A DNA stretch of 64,000 nt, from contig CM044306.1 of the NCBI GenBank assembly GCA_024291935.2, positions 23,395,501 to 23,459,500 of the forward strand. Reading direction: 5' to 3'. Numbering within the stretch: the first letter of the stretch is position 1; each line of letters opens with the position of its first letter. The notes below the pieces were generated by a model. That model was given only the letters and a program-made list of their open reading frames with translations. It was not told the DNA's origin and did no database searches. This stretch comes from Okapia johnstoni. Lineage: Eukaryota > Chordata > Mammalia > Artiodactyla > Giraffidae. Shown here piece by piece: positions 45,646 through 56,850 of this stretch. Both the position numbers and the translations under genes were made by a program.

Positions 45646-45774
45646 ACACCATCGTGATTATCTGGGTCGTGAAGATCTTTTTTGTACAGTTCTTCTGTGT
45701 ATTCTTGCCACCTCTTCTTAATATCTTCTGCTTCTGTTAGGTCCCTACCATTTCTGTCCTTCATTGAGCCCATA
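44718..45774 (-). mobile_element. BovB LINE lacking both ends
   Basis: Minus-strand ORF2 from just before the RT domain (45774) to shortly after the ggaaacagtgg block (44718). The last ~780 bp and the BovB 3' tail are absent, unlike every other large copy here, so the 3' part was deleted or never copied. No convincing target duplication is visible. Confidence 0.93.
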
Positions 45775-46918
45775 TTAAATGCCCATAAAAATCTCCTTCT
45801 GAAGGAAACGCAAATATACTTGGACATGAATAATTTTCACATACCAAAATTTTGATAAAACTTGAAAACAAATGATAGTAAGCAAGACACTTAAAATTTC
45901 CAGATCTTATTAACAGTATCATTATCCATAAACTAAAGGAACTGTAATAAATAACTTCTTCAGATCCCCTCTTATTTGAATTACAAGAATTCAAGTAAGA
46001 ACCTAACTGAGTTTTCCAGGGTGCTTATGTTAAACTCTCATGAGACAGTAACTTAGAAAGTATCATAGAAGTCTGAAAAAACAGAGAGGCAATCAAAGAC
46101 TAAAGTAGGAGGTAGAAACTGGAGTACTCCAAGAATAAGTGTAATTCAATCAAGAAAAAATTGCAATCAACAGGTCTGGGAGAAAAATAAATCAAATTGC
46201 CAGTATCCATAAAAAGGAAAAGTTTAGAAAGCACAATACTGTTAAAGATCTCATGACAACAGAGAAGAGCAAGTGAGCTTGCAATAGGACACAATAGCAA
46301 AAATAATGATTTTTAGATTTTATATACAGCACCATAATTCATACTGGCCTAGGAAGGCATTCATGTTTCTATACTCTTATGTAGGACTTGTCATACTGAA
46401 ACAGACCAGTGGCCCATCCCTTTTGCCATGCTTCTCTGACAGTGAACAGATGTTGAGAGGAAAGGTCTACTCTCACCAACCCAAATCCAATAATACACCT
46501 AATGGTGCAACTCTGTATCAAGAACATCATTTCTTTTTGACCTCAGATAGCACTTGTCTTCTATCCAAAGCTGACTTGCTTTGATTTCATGCTGGGTGGC
46601 CCACTTAAGAGGTCTCACTTAAAATTACATCAAGGCTGCTATTGTCATTCACTTGGTTTTTCTGATACACTAAACTACTTTCACAATTTGCTGACTCCAC
46701 TATCACTATTAGGCTCTCAGAGGTGTGGAATCATGTAGGTATAACATAAATAGTTGTGTTTGTACTAGCAACTGATGATTTAAGAATCTTTTCTTTCATA
46801 AGATTTTCTATTATTAGCTTCAATGTTTTCAAGGACTTGAGTATTCCCAATTTAATATAAGTGATCATCTTGAAGTGGAGACAAAAAAGAAACACAAATC
46901 TTTAACATTTGAAGGAAA
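45775..46918. other. 1.1 kb without a named feature
   Basis: AT-rich unique DNA. A 92-codon plus frame at 46306-46584 shows no domain I recognise. Confidence 0.35.
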
Positions 46919-47239
46919 TCATAAATATGCAGAGTGGTAACAATAACCTTTTGATAGCAATTCTCTATAACAAATGAGGTCTTGGGCTTTGTTTTGATGA
47001 CTCTCTGACAGAGTGAAAAGAAGATAAAAGAAGTACACTGGAATGGCAAAAGGCAAGCAGGCAATCAGAAGTATGAGACCAGAGCTGTATCTCAGTCGTT
47101 TCAAGTATTCTGCAGGTTCACATGTCCACTGCAGAATCACTTCAGTTATAAATCCCAAAGGTTCTCTCAGCTCCAGAGAATCTCCTTTGGGGAAGATATT
47201 TGCCTGCCATACCCCTTCTATAGTCCTAGAGGAGAAAAT
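46919..47239 (-). pseudogene. Exon-like open frame, possible gene fragment or processed remnant
   Basis: A 106-codon minus-strand frame with a protein-like composition. Residues ~8-50 are mixed polar and charged with several Trp, Cys and Pro; residues ~55-77 form one strongly hydrophobic segment that could span a membrane; a polar tail ends at TGA. It has no initiator ATG. An in-frame stop lies just upstream at 47240-47242, followed by a pyrimidine-rich run and AG at 47226-47227 that would serve as a splice acceptor. I do not recognise the family. It may be an internal or terminal exon, a pseudogene fragment, or chance. Confidence 0.25.
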
Positions 47240-47690
47240 TTAAGAATCTAGAGCTAGAACAATATTTAAGCTAATATGAAAGAATAGATGCAACTGGGAA
47301 AATAACGACAAGCTTGGAGACCCCAATCATTTCCTCCATCAGTGTATCTGGGACATAAGAAACCATAGCAGATCGTGGTGCTACACAACTTGATCAAAAC
47401 AGGTACATTAATGTTCTGAATATTGCTTTGGAGATGGTTCTTCTCTTTTAATAAAAATTTGAAGCTTTGATAAGAAAGCTTATGACTAAGTGTCTAAAAT
47501 ATCCCTTATAGGAAAACCATCTAACAAATGGACAAATAACCCAAGGTCGTCTAGTAATTAACAAGCAAAAAAACTGAGAAGCATAATTATTAGGATATTT
47601 CATAAGAGATCCAAAGGTATACAAGATAAGCCACGAACAAAAATCAAGTCAAAAGGAAAGAAGAGTAAGTTTCCTATCCCCTGGAGTTCT
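47240..47690. other. 0.45 kb without recognised feature
   Basis: The part at 47300-47370 also reads open in more than one minus-strand frame, which weakens the case that openness alone signals coding here. Confidence 0.35.
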
Positions 47691-47692
47691 TA

Positions 47693-47816
47693 TTAATTTA
47701 TTTTTAGCTATATCGTCAGGCTTGTGGGATCTTAGTTCCCCAACCAGGGACAGAACTCAGACCTGCTGTAGTGAGAGTGCACAGTCCTAATCACTGGTCT
47801 GCCAGGATATCCTCAT
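47693..47816 (-). mobile_element. CHR-type tRNA-derived SINE fragment
   Basis: Reverse head: ttgtgggatcttagttcccc, aaccagggacagaactcag, then cctaatcactggtctgccag. Only the tRNA-derived head portion is present. Confidence 0.8.
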
Positions 47817-48299
47817 GAATTTCCTATCAACGATTATGCCAGGAAATAGTCTTTCATGAACCACAAATAACCAAATAATAATTCAAGAACATGTCATCAG
47901 GAAAAACTTGGCCTAAGTATGAATTAAATGAGATCTCTGCATACCTTAAAAATTCTAAATCAATTCTAGGAGCTAAATAAATCAATATTACTTTAAAATT
48001 AAACTGATATTTCTAGACAAGTATGTCCTTCAAAAGCAAAATTTTTCCTTAAAATTCCAGAAATAAGGTTGCTATAAAAACCCATAACATGGTAGAAACT
48101 CTCAGTGCCCAGCAAACTTATAAATGTTAAATAAAAATGAATGATTGGAGATGAACTTTGTAACTTCTAAAAATAGTAATAGTTACTGTACTATAAAAAA
48201 GAAAGTTAGCTTCTCTTCAAAATCTTAAGGCAAAGGAAGCACAGAAAGAAAATATAATGCAGACTTCCTTATCAAAAAAGCATTTCTTCTTATCAGCAA
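47817..48299. other. 0.5 kb without recognised feature
   Basis: AT-rich sequence; no coding frame. Confidence 0.4.
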
Positions 48300-48532
48300 T
48301 AACTGTAGTTAAAAGAGTAAAATAAAATGCAGTATTGTATACTTCACAGTTGCTGAGAGTAAATCTTAGGCATTCTCACAACAAAAAAAAGGGAGCCTGA
48401 TATTTAAGTGTGTGAGGTGATGGATGTGTTAATTACCTTGATCTTGGTAATCATTTCACAAAGCATATATGTACACTTTAAATATATACAATTATATTTG
48501 TCAATTATTCCCCAATAAAGTTGGGGGGGACA
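48300..48532 (+). mobile_element. Ancient L1M 3' end
   Basis: Sense L1M end: cagtattgtatacttcacag, ggatgtgttaattaccttg, ggtaatcatttcacaaagc, finishing with attccccaataaag. Confidence 0.8.
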
Positions 48533-48979
48533 GCAATAATACATAAAATTCATGGATATTTAAAAACTTATTCAACTGTTATCATGCTGGGCAAGGAGGA
48601 GTAGAGGACAGTGATTACTGAACTCACTAAACATCTAATGGTGTCTATTTCTTTTCCAAATCAGTGTATTCAGGCTTAGGCCATCCCAACAAATGGCAGG
48701 CATAGAGATAACGAGAATCTTGGCATGTGAGGTCTCAGAATATCACCACTTTTTTTTTTTTTGAGGATGTCAGACTAGTCAGTAATATAGTTAGCAGTCT
48801 ACAACAGGATGGAGAGAAAAAAGCAAGGGATTTAGATAATAAATAAACCAACCCAGTTGTAGGAGCTATGTATTTGTACATGCTTTCCATTTACTCAAAA
48901 GCAGAAAATGGTTCCTCAAGAAATCATTAGGGCCAATTCCTTATCTTCCTAGATATAAATATGTAACTCATTCAAGATA

Positions 48980-49965
48980 GATGGCTACTTGTTCAGTTGC
49001 TCAGTCGTGTCCGACTCTTTGCGACCCCATGGACTGCAGCATAACAGGCCTCCCGGTCCTTTACAATCTCCTGGAGTTTTCTCACTCATGTCCATTGAAT
49101 CGGTGATGCCATCCAACCATCTCATCCTCTGTCTCCCCCTTCTCCTCCTGCCTTCAATCGTTCCCAGCATCAGGGTCTTTTCCAATAAGTCAGCTCTTTG
49201 CATCAGCTGGCCAAAGTACAGGAGCTTCAGCTTCAGCATCAGTCCTTCTAATGAATATTCAGGGTTGATTTCCTTTAGGATTGACTAGTTTGATCTCCCT
49301 GATCAAGGGACTCTTAAGAGTCTTCTCCAGCACCACAGTTCAAAAGCATCAGTCCTTCAGCGCTCAGCCTTGTTTATGGTCCAACTCTCACATCCACACA
49401 TGGCTACAGGATAAACCATAGCTTTGACTATACAGACCTTATCGGCAAAGTGATGTCTCTGCTTTTTAAATAAGCTGTCTAGGTTTGTCATAGCTTTTCT
49501 TCCAAGGAGTAAGCATCTTTTAGTTTTATGGCTGCAGTCACCATCCACAGTGATTTTGGAGCCCAAGAAAATAAAGTCTGTCACTGTTTCCATTTTTTCC
49601 CCCATCTATTTGCCATGAAGTGATGGGACCAGATGCCATGATCTTAGTTTTCTGAGTGTTGATTTTTAAGCCAGTTTTTTCACTCTCCTCCTTCACCTTC
49701 ATCAAGTGGCTCTTTAGTTCCTCTTCACTTTCTGCCATTATAGAGTGGTGTTATCTGTGTATCTCAGGTTACTGATATTTCTCCCAGCAATTCTGATTCC
49801 AGCTTGAGCTTCATGTAGCCTGGCATTTTGCATATGTACTCTGCATATAAGTTAAATAAGGAGGGTGACAATATACAGCCTTGATATACTCCTTTCCCAA
49901 TTTTGAACCAGTCTGTTGTTCTGTGTTCAGTTCTAACTGTTGCTTCTTGACCTGCATACAGGTTA
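48980..49965 (-). mobile_element. BovB LINE 3' part
   Basis: Minus-strand BovB from the RT domain (49965) to the element's 3' end (48980). Frame pieces at 49738-49538, 49605-49357 and 49239-48985 carry the C-terminal half. Stops and small indels separate them, and the catalytic-box region near 49750 is disrupted. Confidence 0.93.
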
Positions 49966-50059
49966 GTTAGTCACCTCATTTTAAAAGATTTTCAAGGAAC
50001 AATATTCAACAATGATCTCTGCAGTCCAGTTCATCCTCCTCTTTCATTATTTTTAGAGG

Positions 50060-50670
50060 TAAAATGCTCGTTCCAGTCCATCCCTCTCCTTTATCACGTC
50101 AGTAACATGGAAAGGTCTTTACCACTGTTCACCAACACCATGGCAAGAGCCTCTTAACCTTGTCTAAAATGCCCCCTTCCTCCCAAAACATAAATCTGTC
50201 CAAGTAAATTCATAAAACTTTTTTCATAGCCACTTACAAAATAAAGTTTAAACGTAGTCTTCACAATTCATACCCAAACTATTTTTACATCCTTGTCTCT
50301 GCTTGCTCCTACCTGTGCAGCCTCTGTTCCAGTCTAGCTGTCCAACTGAACCCAAGAAAGTCTCCTTTCATACCTTTGCTCATATTTTCTTATTTTCTGG
50401 TATTACATTTCCTTCATTCTTAACTGTTGACTGTATGTACTTCAAGGCTCCTTGAAGTTTCTGCAGAATTTTCCGCTCAAGGTGGTCTTACACTCCTTTG
50501 TTCTCTTACTACATTATAGAATTACTATAGTCTACCTTCAGTGCATTTTCAAATAAATCTATCTCTAAGCTGCTTGAAGGCAGGGATAGTCTTATTCCCC
50601 TCCCCCTTTATGTCTTGGCATAGAGTTTGCACAGAAAGACAATGAAATGTTTCCTGAGTTGTGCATATTT
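50060..50670 (+). mobile_element. L2 LINE 3' region
   Basis: Sense L2: cataaatctgtccaagtaa region, tttgctcatattttcttat, then gctgcttgaaggcagggata and cttggcatagagtttgcac near the 3' end. Diverged. Confidence 0.55.
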
Positions 50671-51594
50671 GTAGGCATATTTATCTAAACCTCTTTCTTT
50701 TGAAATGCAGTTAATTCCAGGGTGGGCGGGAAATTAGCACAAAATCTATAATAAAGAGAAGTTCACTAATAATTACACTCAAGGTATAATAGAAAGAGTG
50801 GCCTAGACATTTCCGTTCTTCCAGTCTTGCTACTTACTGGCAGTGGCCAGAGCAAGTCACAATGTCTCTGTGCAAATGGCTGCTATACTCCCAGGTGACA
50901 ACTCTGTATCCCAGGCAGGAAGAAGATAAAGGGACAAGAGGAAAGGCAAAGGCAAGAGAAGCAAGAGGCTTCCTCAGCTTTTTTGAGAAGAGACATTTCT
51001 TCCAGTGACTTCACCTTACACCTTCCTGGCCAGAACTCTGTATTATGGCTACCTAACTGCAGGTCTGTCTATGAAGGCAAATGTTTTCAGCTGGCACATG
51101 GCTACTGTGGACAAAATCAAGGTTCTGCAAGTAAGAAATAAAGTGAAATGGATGCCGATACACAATAAGTAGAGCCTGCACAACTTACAAGGAAGATAGT
51201 GACATTGCTACTGAAAATGTAGCATGAAAATGACAGCAGTAAAACAAAGCTAGAGAAGAGGACATCAAGTCTATGTAGACTAACGAGAAAAGTCTCACAA
51301 GACTGCATCAATCACAGGGCAGAGAAGTGGCAGATGAACTCCAGTGGAAAGTGTTAGCTAGTGTTTTTCTTTAGTACTGGGAAAATATACAAGGCATTTT
51401 GCTCACAGAATTCAGATTATACTTACTGGACTGTGGATATTCAACAATTAAAACCAAAGAAAAGTTTCTCACTTAGATCATTAGAAAGTGATCCTTAAAG
51501 ACATTAGTCTAATGGATTACTCTGCCAAATAGGGCACAAAATGGAAGTGTTATGATAGAAAGCATTGTGACCTTTCTTTTTAAATTAATTTATT
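50671..51594. other. 0.9 kb without recognised feature
   Basis: Ordinary unique sequence; small frames only. Confidence 0.4.
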
Positions 51595-51850
51595 TTAATA
51601 TTTATTTAACAAGCAATTATTGAGCATTCCTATGTGAAAAGTACCAAGTCAGATTCTAAAGGCTAGAGGAGGAAGAGCAACACAGAGTTGAATTAGGCAT
51701 TATCACTACCTGCAAAAGAGGTTATAATAAAGATGGAGAACATAAATGAAGGCCTGGACCAGAAGGAGGGATGAGAGAGGGATGATACTGAGTGAGGGCA
51801 AATAGATTCCAAATAGAACCATGGGTGCTGGGCATCTGTTCCTCTAACAC
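51595..51850 (-). mobile_element. L2 LINE 3' end
   Basis: Reverse L2 3' end: caattattgagcattcctat, then agattctaaaggctagagg and a purine-rich continuation. Confidence 0.5.
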
Positions 51851-52069
51851 TGCCCCAGGGACAGCAGGAATAACCTTCCCAGGTCTGACTGGTGTATTTT
51901 ACAGGACATCTAGCCATTTACAAACACATGCTGTGCCTGATGTTTACTCCTTATATATACTTATGTCACTGTGGACTCTTGTGTGTTCTCAGCAGTTAGT
52001 CAACACTTGTTTAATGTCACAAATAATAGCGTACTCGTTAAAAGGAAATAAAAACCCAATCAACAACCT

Positions 52070-52985
52070 TTAATTTTAAAAAGTAACATGCTCGAACCAG
52101 CAAATTTAGAAATATGGAAACATACAAAGGAGAAAAAACCCATAATATCATAACCCAGAGAAAGCCACTGTTAACATTTTGGTATATGCTCTTTCTGTAC
52201 TGTTTTGTATCCTGCTTTTTACCTTTCATATATCATGAATATTTTCCTATGACAATAATGACTCCTCTACTGACAACATGATTTTTAATGGTTGAACTGC
52301 AGTCCATCATATGGTGTACTGTAATTTATTAAACCAATTACATGTAATTAGACATTTAGGTTTGTTTCCAATTACTTGATGTTCTAGGGGCTGTACTGGC
52401 TTATTTCCTTAGAATAAACTTCTCAAAAGTGAAATTTCTGGGCCTAGAACTCTGCATGCACATTTTCAAGATTTTTTAAAAATAACTGTCTATTTTTAAT
52501 TCTAAAAATAATAAATGTTCACTATATAAAATTTAGAAGTAAAATCAGGTCAAACATATTTTGGTGAAGAACAATATAGTTTTTTTTCTATGCACATATG
52601 AAATACATATATTTCAAAAAGTAAGAGCTTATTGTATGTACTGTCTTAAAGCCTTATATTTCCCCTTAAAGTATAAATATCTTCTGATAGTCATTATTCT
52701 TTTATAACATCACTTTTAATGGCTGCATATATTCCATTGTGTGGTAGTAGCTTAGATGTTTAACCTGGTTCTCAATTTTGTGCTTTTATAAACAAGTCTG
52801 CAATGAACACCCTTGAACATTTTTATGTATGTTTATTTTCTTAAAGTACATTTAAAGTTGAACTGCTAAATCAAAGGACATTTGCAATTACAGTTTTTGT
52901 TACCTTTTCCCCCAGCTTACCTCTGGCAAGATTGTACTAAGCAATATACCCACTTGCAGTGTGTGGCCACTTCCTACACTTTTGT
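52070..52985 (-). mobile_element. Two adjoining ancient L1M 3' regions
   Basis: Two copies of the same reversed L1M 3' UTR motif series: gccactgttaacattttgg to ttccttagaataaacttc (52070-52450), and ggctgcatatattccattgt to cttgcagtgtgtgg (52490-52985). Both are minus and partly repeat each other, so they are two insertions or a duplication. Confidence 0.65.
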
Positions 52986-52999
52986 CCAACACTGAGTAT

Positions 53000-53335
53000 T
53001 TTCATTTATTGCTGCCCAACCCTTTTCAGCCTGATAAATTCCAATTTATCTTTTAAGACGTAATTCAAATAGCACCTCCTTGAGAGACCTTTGAATATCA
53101 GTTTCCTTTCCAGGTATAGTTACTGCTCCCCACACTGTGCTCTCACAACACCATTTATATTCCTCATTTTTAGTGCTTATAAGTAGTCAGATTATTTATT
53201 CAAATATTATCTTTCCAGTTAGACTGTGTGCTTCTTGGAGGAAAAGGTCATGTCTAATTCACTGCCACAGTCCTAGTACCTGGCTGTGTCTGACACACAC
53301 AAAGCAACAACAACTACTTGTTAGATGAATGTACA
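53000..53335 (+). mobile_element. L2 LINE 3' end
   Basis: Sense L2: gtaattcaaatagcacctcc, ttgagagacctttgaatatc, agactgtgtgcttcttggag, cagtcctagtacctggctg, then ttgttagatgaatg. Confidence 0.7.
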
Positions 53336-54959
53336 GATTACTGCCAGAACCTCCCATGTTTTCCTACAGAAAATGCTGCAAGCTTGTTTTCAGATTTTAA
53401 TTCTTGATATAACATGCTGTATAATAATCTACAGGTGTTATAAAAATAGGAAGTGCTCAAGATTTTTAATGTGTAATCTAGTGGGAAGTACTCATTAGTA
53501 ATCTTTATAGAAGGAAAAACAAGTAAAATATGGGGGAATTTAAATATAATTACATTATACTAATGTTATAACACACTGCAATCTTTTCAAGTCTGTAAAG
53601 CATCAAGAATTCCACCTTTATTATAAAAAACTTGAAACAGGAACATCTTTGTATGTACATCTTGCTCTTCCTCCCTAGAACTGTCCTGATAATGGAGAGG
53701 AATGCATTTGTTTACATTAGGATGGGTCAGATTAATTAGGATGCCTGTCAAAATCTTCCTGTCTCATATTATTCCTGAAACCTTGATAAGTTCATTTATT
53801 TCAAACCCAGGGCAACAGAAAAGATAAAAACAAAAGGAATTATCATAGCTTGTGGGAAAATCTACAGGTCAAATGACTCAGGCTCTTCAATCTCCTGGAG
53901 TTTTAGAACTATTGGCAACAGAATTTGTAATGTTGTCTCTCATTGGAATTTTTTTTCTACAAACTCAGCACCCCTGTGAGTGAAGAACTAATTTTGTTTA
54001 AATGGTTTATCTAGACCAAATTTAAACACTTGGACATTACAGGTTACAGTATAAGCATTCCTTTTATGTTTGAAATCTTTTTTTTAATGTTTGTTTTCAT
54101 TCTCGTATTGATTGTAGATTAGAATTCAGAGTAGGAAATTAACAATATGTCCAATAGTTTCTCCTCACTGTTTTCCTAGATTGAGCACTATCAAAATTTA
54201 CAGAACACTAGGAAATTATGATAAAGCTCTTTAATCCAAAATACTTTCTTTCCAAAGAACCATTTTAAGTGATGACCATAATGTGAGTAATCAGAAAACT
54301 GAATGGGTAAAGGGTTTATAGCCATTTAGAATGGACCATTAGGGTCAATACAGAAAACAGCAACTGCTTAATTCTTTTTCTTCTTTTTTAAAATTTAACT
54401 ATGCATTTTCCAAAGTGACAGCTAAAAATTTAGTGGAAGGCTCTTTCAATATAAGTACAGAAAAAACATAAATTCAAGAGACCAAGCGGTAGACCAGAAA
54501 ATCAAATCACAGTTCTTAGATTGGGGTTCTAATGCATCTGCAAGCTGATTTTTTTAAAATTTGGCCCATGTAGAAAATTTTGCCTTGTAAATCTCTTTTA
54601 ATCTACATGTTGCCCTTCATCCCTTAGTTTTCCTTATAATTTATCTGTTGAAAAATCTAGGCTTTTGAATTGTTAGAATTTCCTACTGTCAGCACTTTGC
54701 TAATTGCATATTCAGAGGGAAGTTCAACAGGTTCTGTCCTTTTCCCCCTGCAAATTGGTAGTTGGACCCAAAGACTTGATGACTCATGTTTGCCTTTTTT
54801 ATGTCTCAGTTTCTTAATTTGAAACCACACATGAAAGTACTGCAGCTCACTGGGATGTCTGTACTTATTACTGCAGAAGGAGCGGAGGCTAAGAATAAGC
54901 ATGGAGAGAGTGTGCTCAGAGAACTCAGACCCTGCAATTGCCCAGCTTCTGGTCTGAGC
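53336..54959. other. 1.6 kb without recognised repeat or gene
   Basis: AT-rich unique DNA. The 81-codon minus frame at 54657-54902 has a mixed polar composition but no motif I recognise. Confidence 0.4.
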
Positions 54960-55125
54960 ATGTGAGATGCATGATCTCAGACAAACCTCAAGCTCAAGCT
55001 TTTCACTTATAAGACAAAGATACGACTCACCTCATGAGATTGCTATGAGGGTTAAATAAAGCGACACATTCAAACAAGATTTTTAAACTGTAAAGTGCTA
55101 TACAAGTCAGTGTCATCATTACTCT
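54960..55125 (+). mobile_element. MIR SINE
   Basis: Sense MIR 3' half: gattgctatgagggttaaat, then gtaaagtgctatacaagtca. Confidence 0.7.
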
Positions 55126-55489
55126 TAAATAGTTTTATAATAAAAACTTTTAAATGTCTTGGAGAATTAACTTCTTAAGAAAGATTAGATATGGGATTGA
55201 CACAAAACAAGGAGATGATTTATTGACTTAACGAATACTTGTGAAGGAATAAATGACAGCCTCCCAGCCCCGCCCAGAAGCTTACAGCCCTATGACTCAG
55301 GAGCTCTGAGTTCTGTAGGATGAGAGCTTGTAAGCTTCTAGCATATACAAACATCACAGTACCATTTAAACAACTACTCCAAAGCCACTCATCAAAACGT
55401 CGAGTAATGATTTATAGCAGGTGAATACTGAAAAAAATGCTGATTTTTATTTACCTTTCAATCTGTGCAAATCCATTAACTATGGATTC

Positions 55490-55770
55490 TAATGCTCTTC
55501 TTCAAAGCACTTTGCCAGGTCACTTCCCTTCTTCCACTCCACATCCTGTTTTCTCTGGGCTTCTCACATAAATTTACTTGAGGGTCCTTCTGCCTATTCA
55601 CCTACCTCACACCTCTGACCTTCTCCTCAGCCACAGCCAATGTCTGAGCCTTCCTTTCTTTTTTCTCTTGCCCACCCAACTTATGTCCAATCCATCTTTC
55701 AAGAAGTTTCTGAAATACTATTTCCAGGTTGTCTTGACTATGTGGTTAAGAAGAAGCCATTCTGAGTTTC
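55490..55770 (+). mobile_element. Possible L2 LINE fragment
   Basis: Pyrimidine-rich sequence with ccatctttcaagaagtttct and ctatttccaggttgtcttga resembling the L2 3' region. Weak. Confidence 0.35.
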
Positions 55771-55814
55771 ATCCTCCTATATGGAATCCACTAGCTACAC
55801 AAAGCCATTTATTT

Positions 55815-56048
55815 AATTTTTTAAAATTGACTTTTTACAGGAGTATAAGTTGCTTTACAATGTTGTGTTAGTTTCTGCTGTACAGTAAAGTGAATCAGTT
55901 ATATGTACACATAAATCCACTCTTTTTTTAGATTTTCTTCCCATTTAGGTCATCACAGAGTTCCCAATGCTAAATAGTAGGTTCTCATTAGTTATCTCTT
56001 TTATATATAATGACCAATCTCCAGTTTGTCCCACCCTTACTACATGAA
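55815..56048 (-). mobile_element. Artiodactyl L1 3' end
   Basis: Reverse artiodactyl L1 3' UTR: ttgctttacaatgttgtgtt, tctgctgtacagtaaagtga, then tctccagtttgtcccaccc. Confidence 0.82.
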
Positions 56049-56071
56049 ACCACTTAGACTAACTAAAAAAA

Positions 56072-56193
56072 TATATATTTTTGGCCACGCTGCACAGCTT
56101 GCAGGATCTTAGTTCCCCAACCAGGGATTTAACCCACACCCTCAGCAGTGAAAGTGCAAAGTCCTAACCACTGAACTGCCAGGGAAATCCCTA
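56072..56193 (-). mobile_element. CHR-type tRNA-derived SINE fragment
   Basis: Reverse head: ttggccacgctgcacagctt, gcaggatcttagttcccc, then taaccactgaactgccaggg. Confidence 0.85.
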
Positions 56194-56194
56194 A

Positions 56195-56325
56195 TTTAGC
56201 CTCAGTCTTGCTAGTCACATTTTCAAGTACTCAGTAGTTACATATGGTAGTGGCTATACTATTGCACAGCGTAAATATTATAGGACACTTCCATTATTGC
56301 AGAGTTTATTGGATAGCACTGTGCT
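56195..56325. mobile_element. Probable ancient non-autonomous DNA transposon
   Basis: Landmarks tacatatggtagtggctata, cacttccattattgcagag and ttggatagcactg resemble an old hAT-like element found widely in mammals. Family not certain. Confidence 0.4.
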
Positions 56326-56344
56326 GTGGCCCATTTCCTCTCCC

Positions 56345-56515
56345 TCTTCTATACAGTCTTGGAAGACAATGTGAAAGAAATATAAGCTTTGAAATTAGAT
56401 GCCCTTTAGCTTTTGAATATTGGACTTAAAAGTGACTATATGAAACTGTGTAAGTGCCGTGCACAATGCCTGTCAGAGGGTAAGTGCTCAGTGAATGGTA
56501 GCCATTAATACAATA
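56345..56515 (+). mobile_element. MIR SINE
   Basis: Sense MIR with the 3' tail cacaatgcctgtcagagggt, then aagtgctcagtgaatgg. Confidence 0.65.
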
Positions 56516-56599
56516 CTGCTTTCCCAAGTAATTTCCAGAATCTCTAATTTTCCTTTTAGCAGTGTATACAAGAATCTGGAGAAGCAACAGCAAATATTA

Positions 56600-56850
56600 C
56601 TTCCTTTTCTGTGGCATATTCAAAAAGTTATGGGCTTTGAATGTATATAGATTTATTCAAACCCTCCTCTGCCACTTTATTATCTTAGGACCTTGAGCAA
56701 ATTAATCTCTGATGCTCAGTTTCTTCATCTGTAATATGGGAACAGTAATACCTACACTGCACAGTAGTAATGATGATTAGAGATAATGTATGTAAAATAC
56801 TATGTCTTGCATTTGGTAGGCATTCAAGAAATTTATTATAGAAAGCAGGT
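56600..56850 (+). mobile_element. MIR SINE, second tandem copy
   Basis: Sense MIR, nearly complete: tgggctttgaatgtatatag, ctctgccactttattatct, ttcttcatctgtaatatggg, then ggcattcaagaaattt. Confidence 0.82.
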
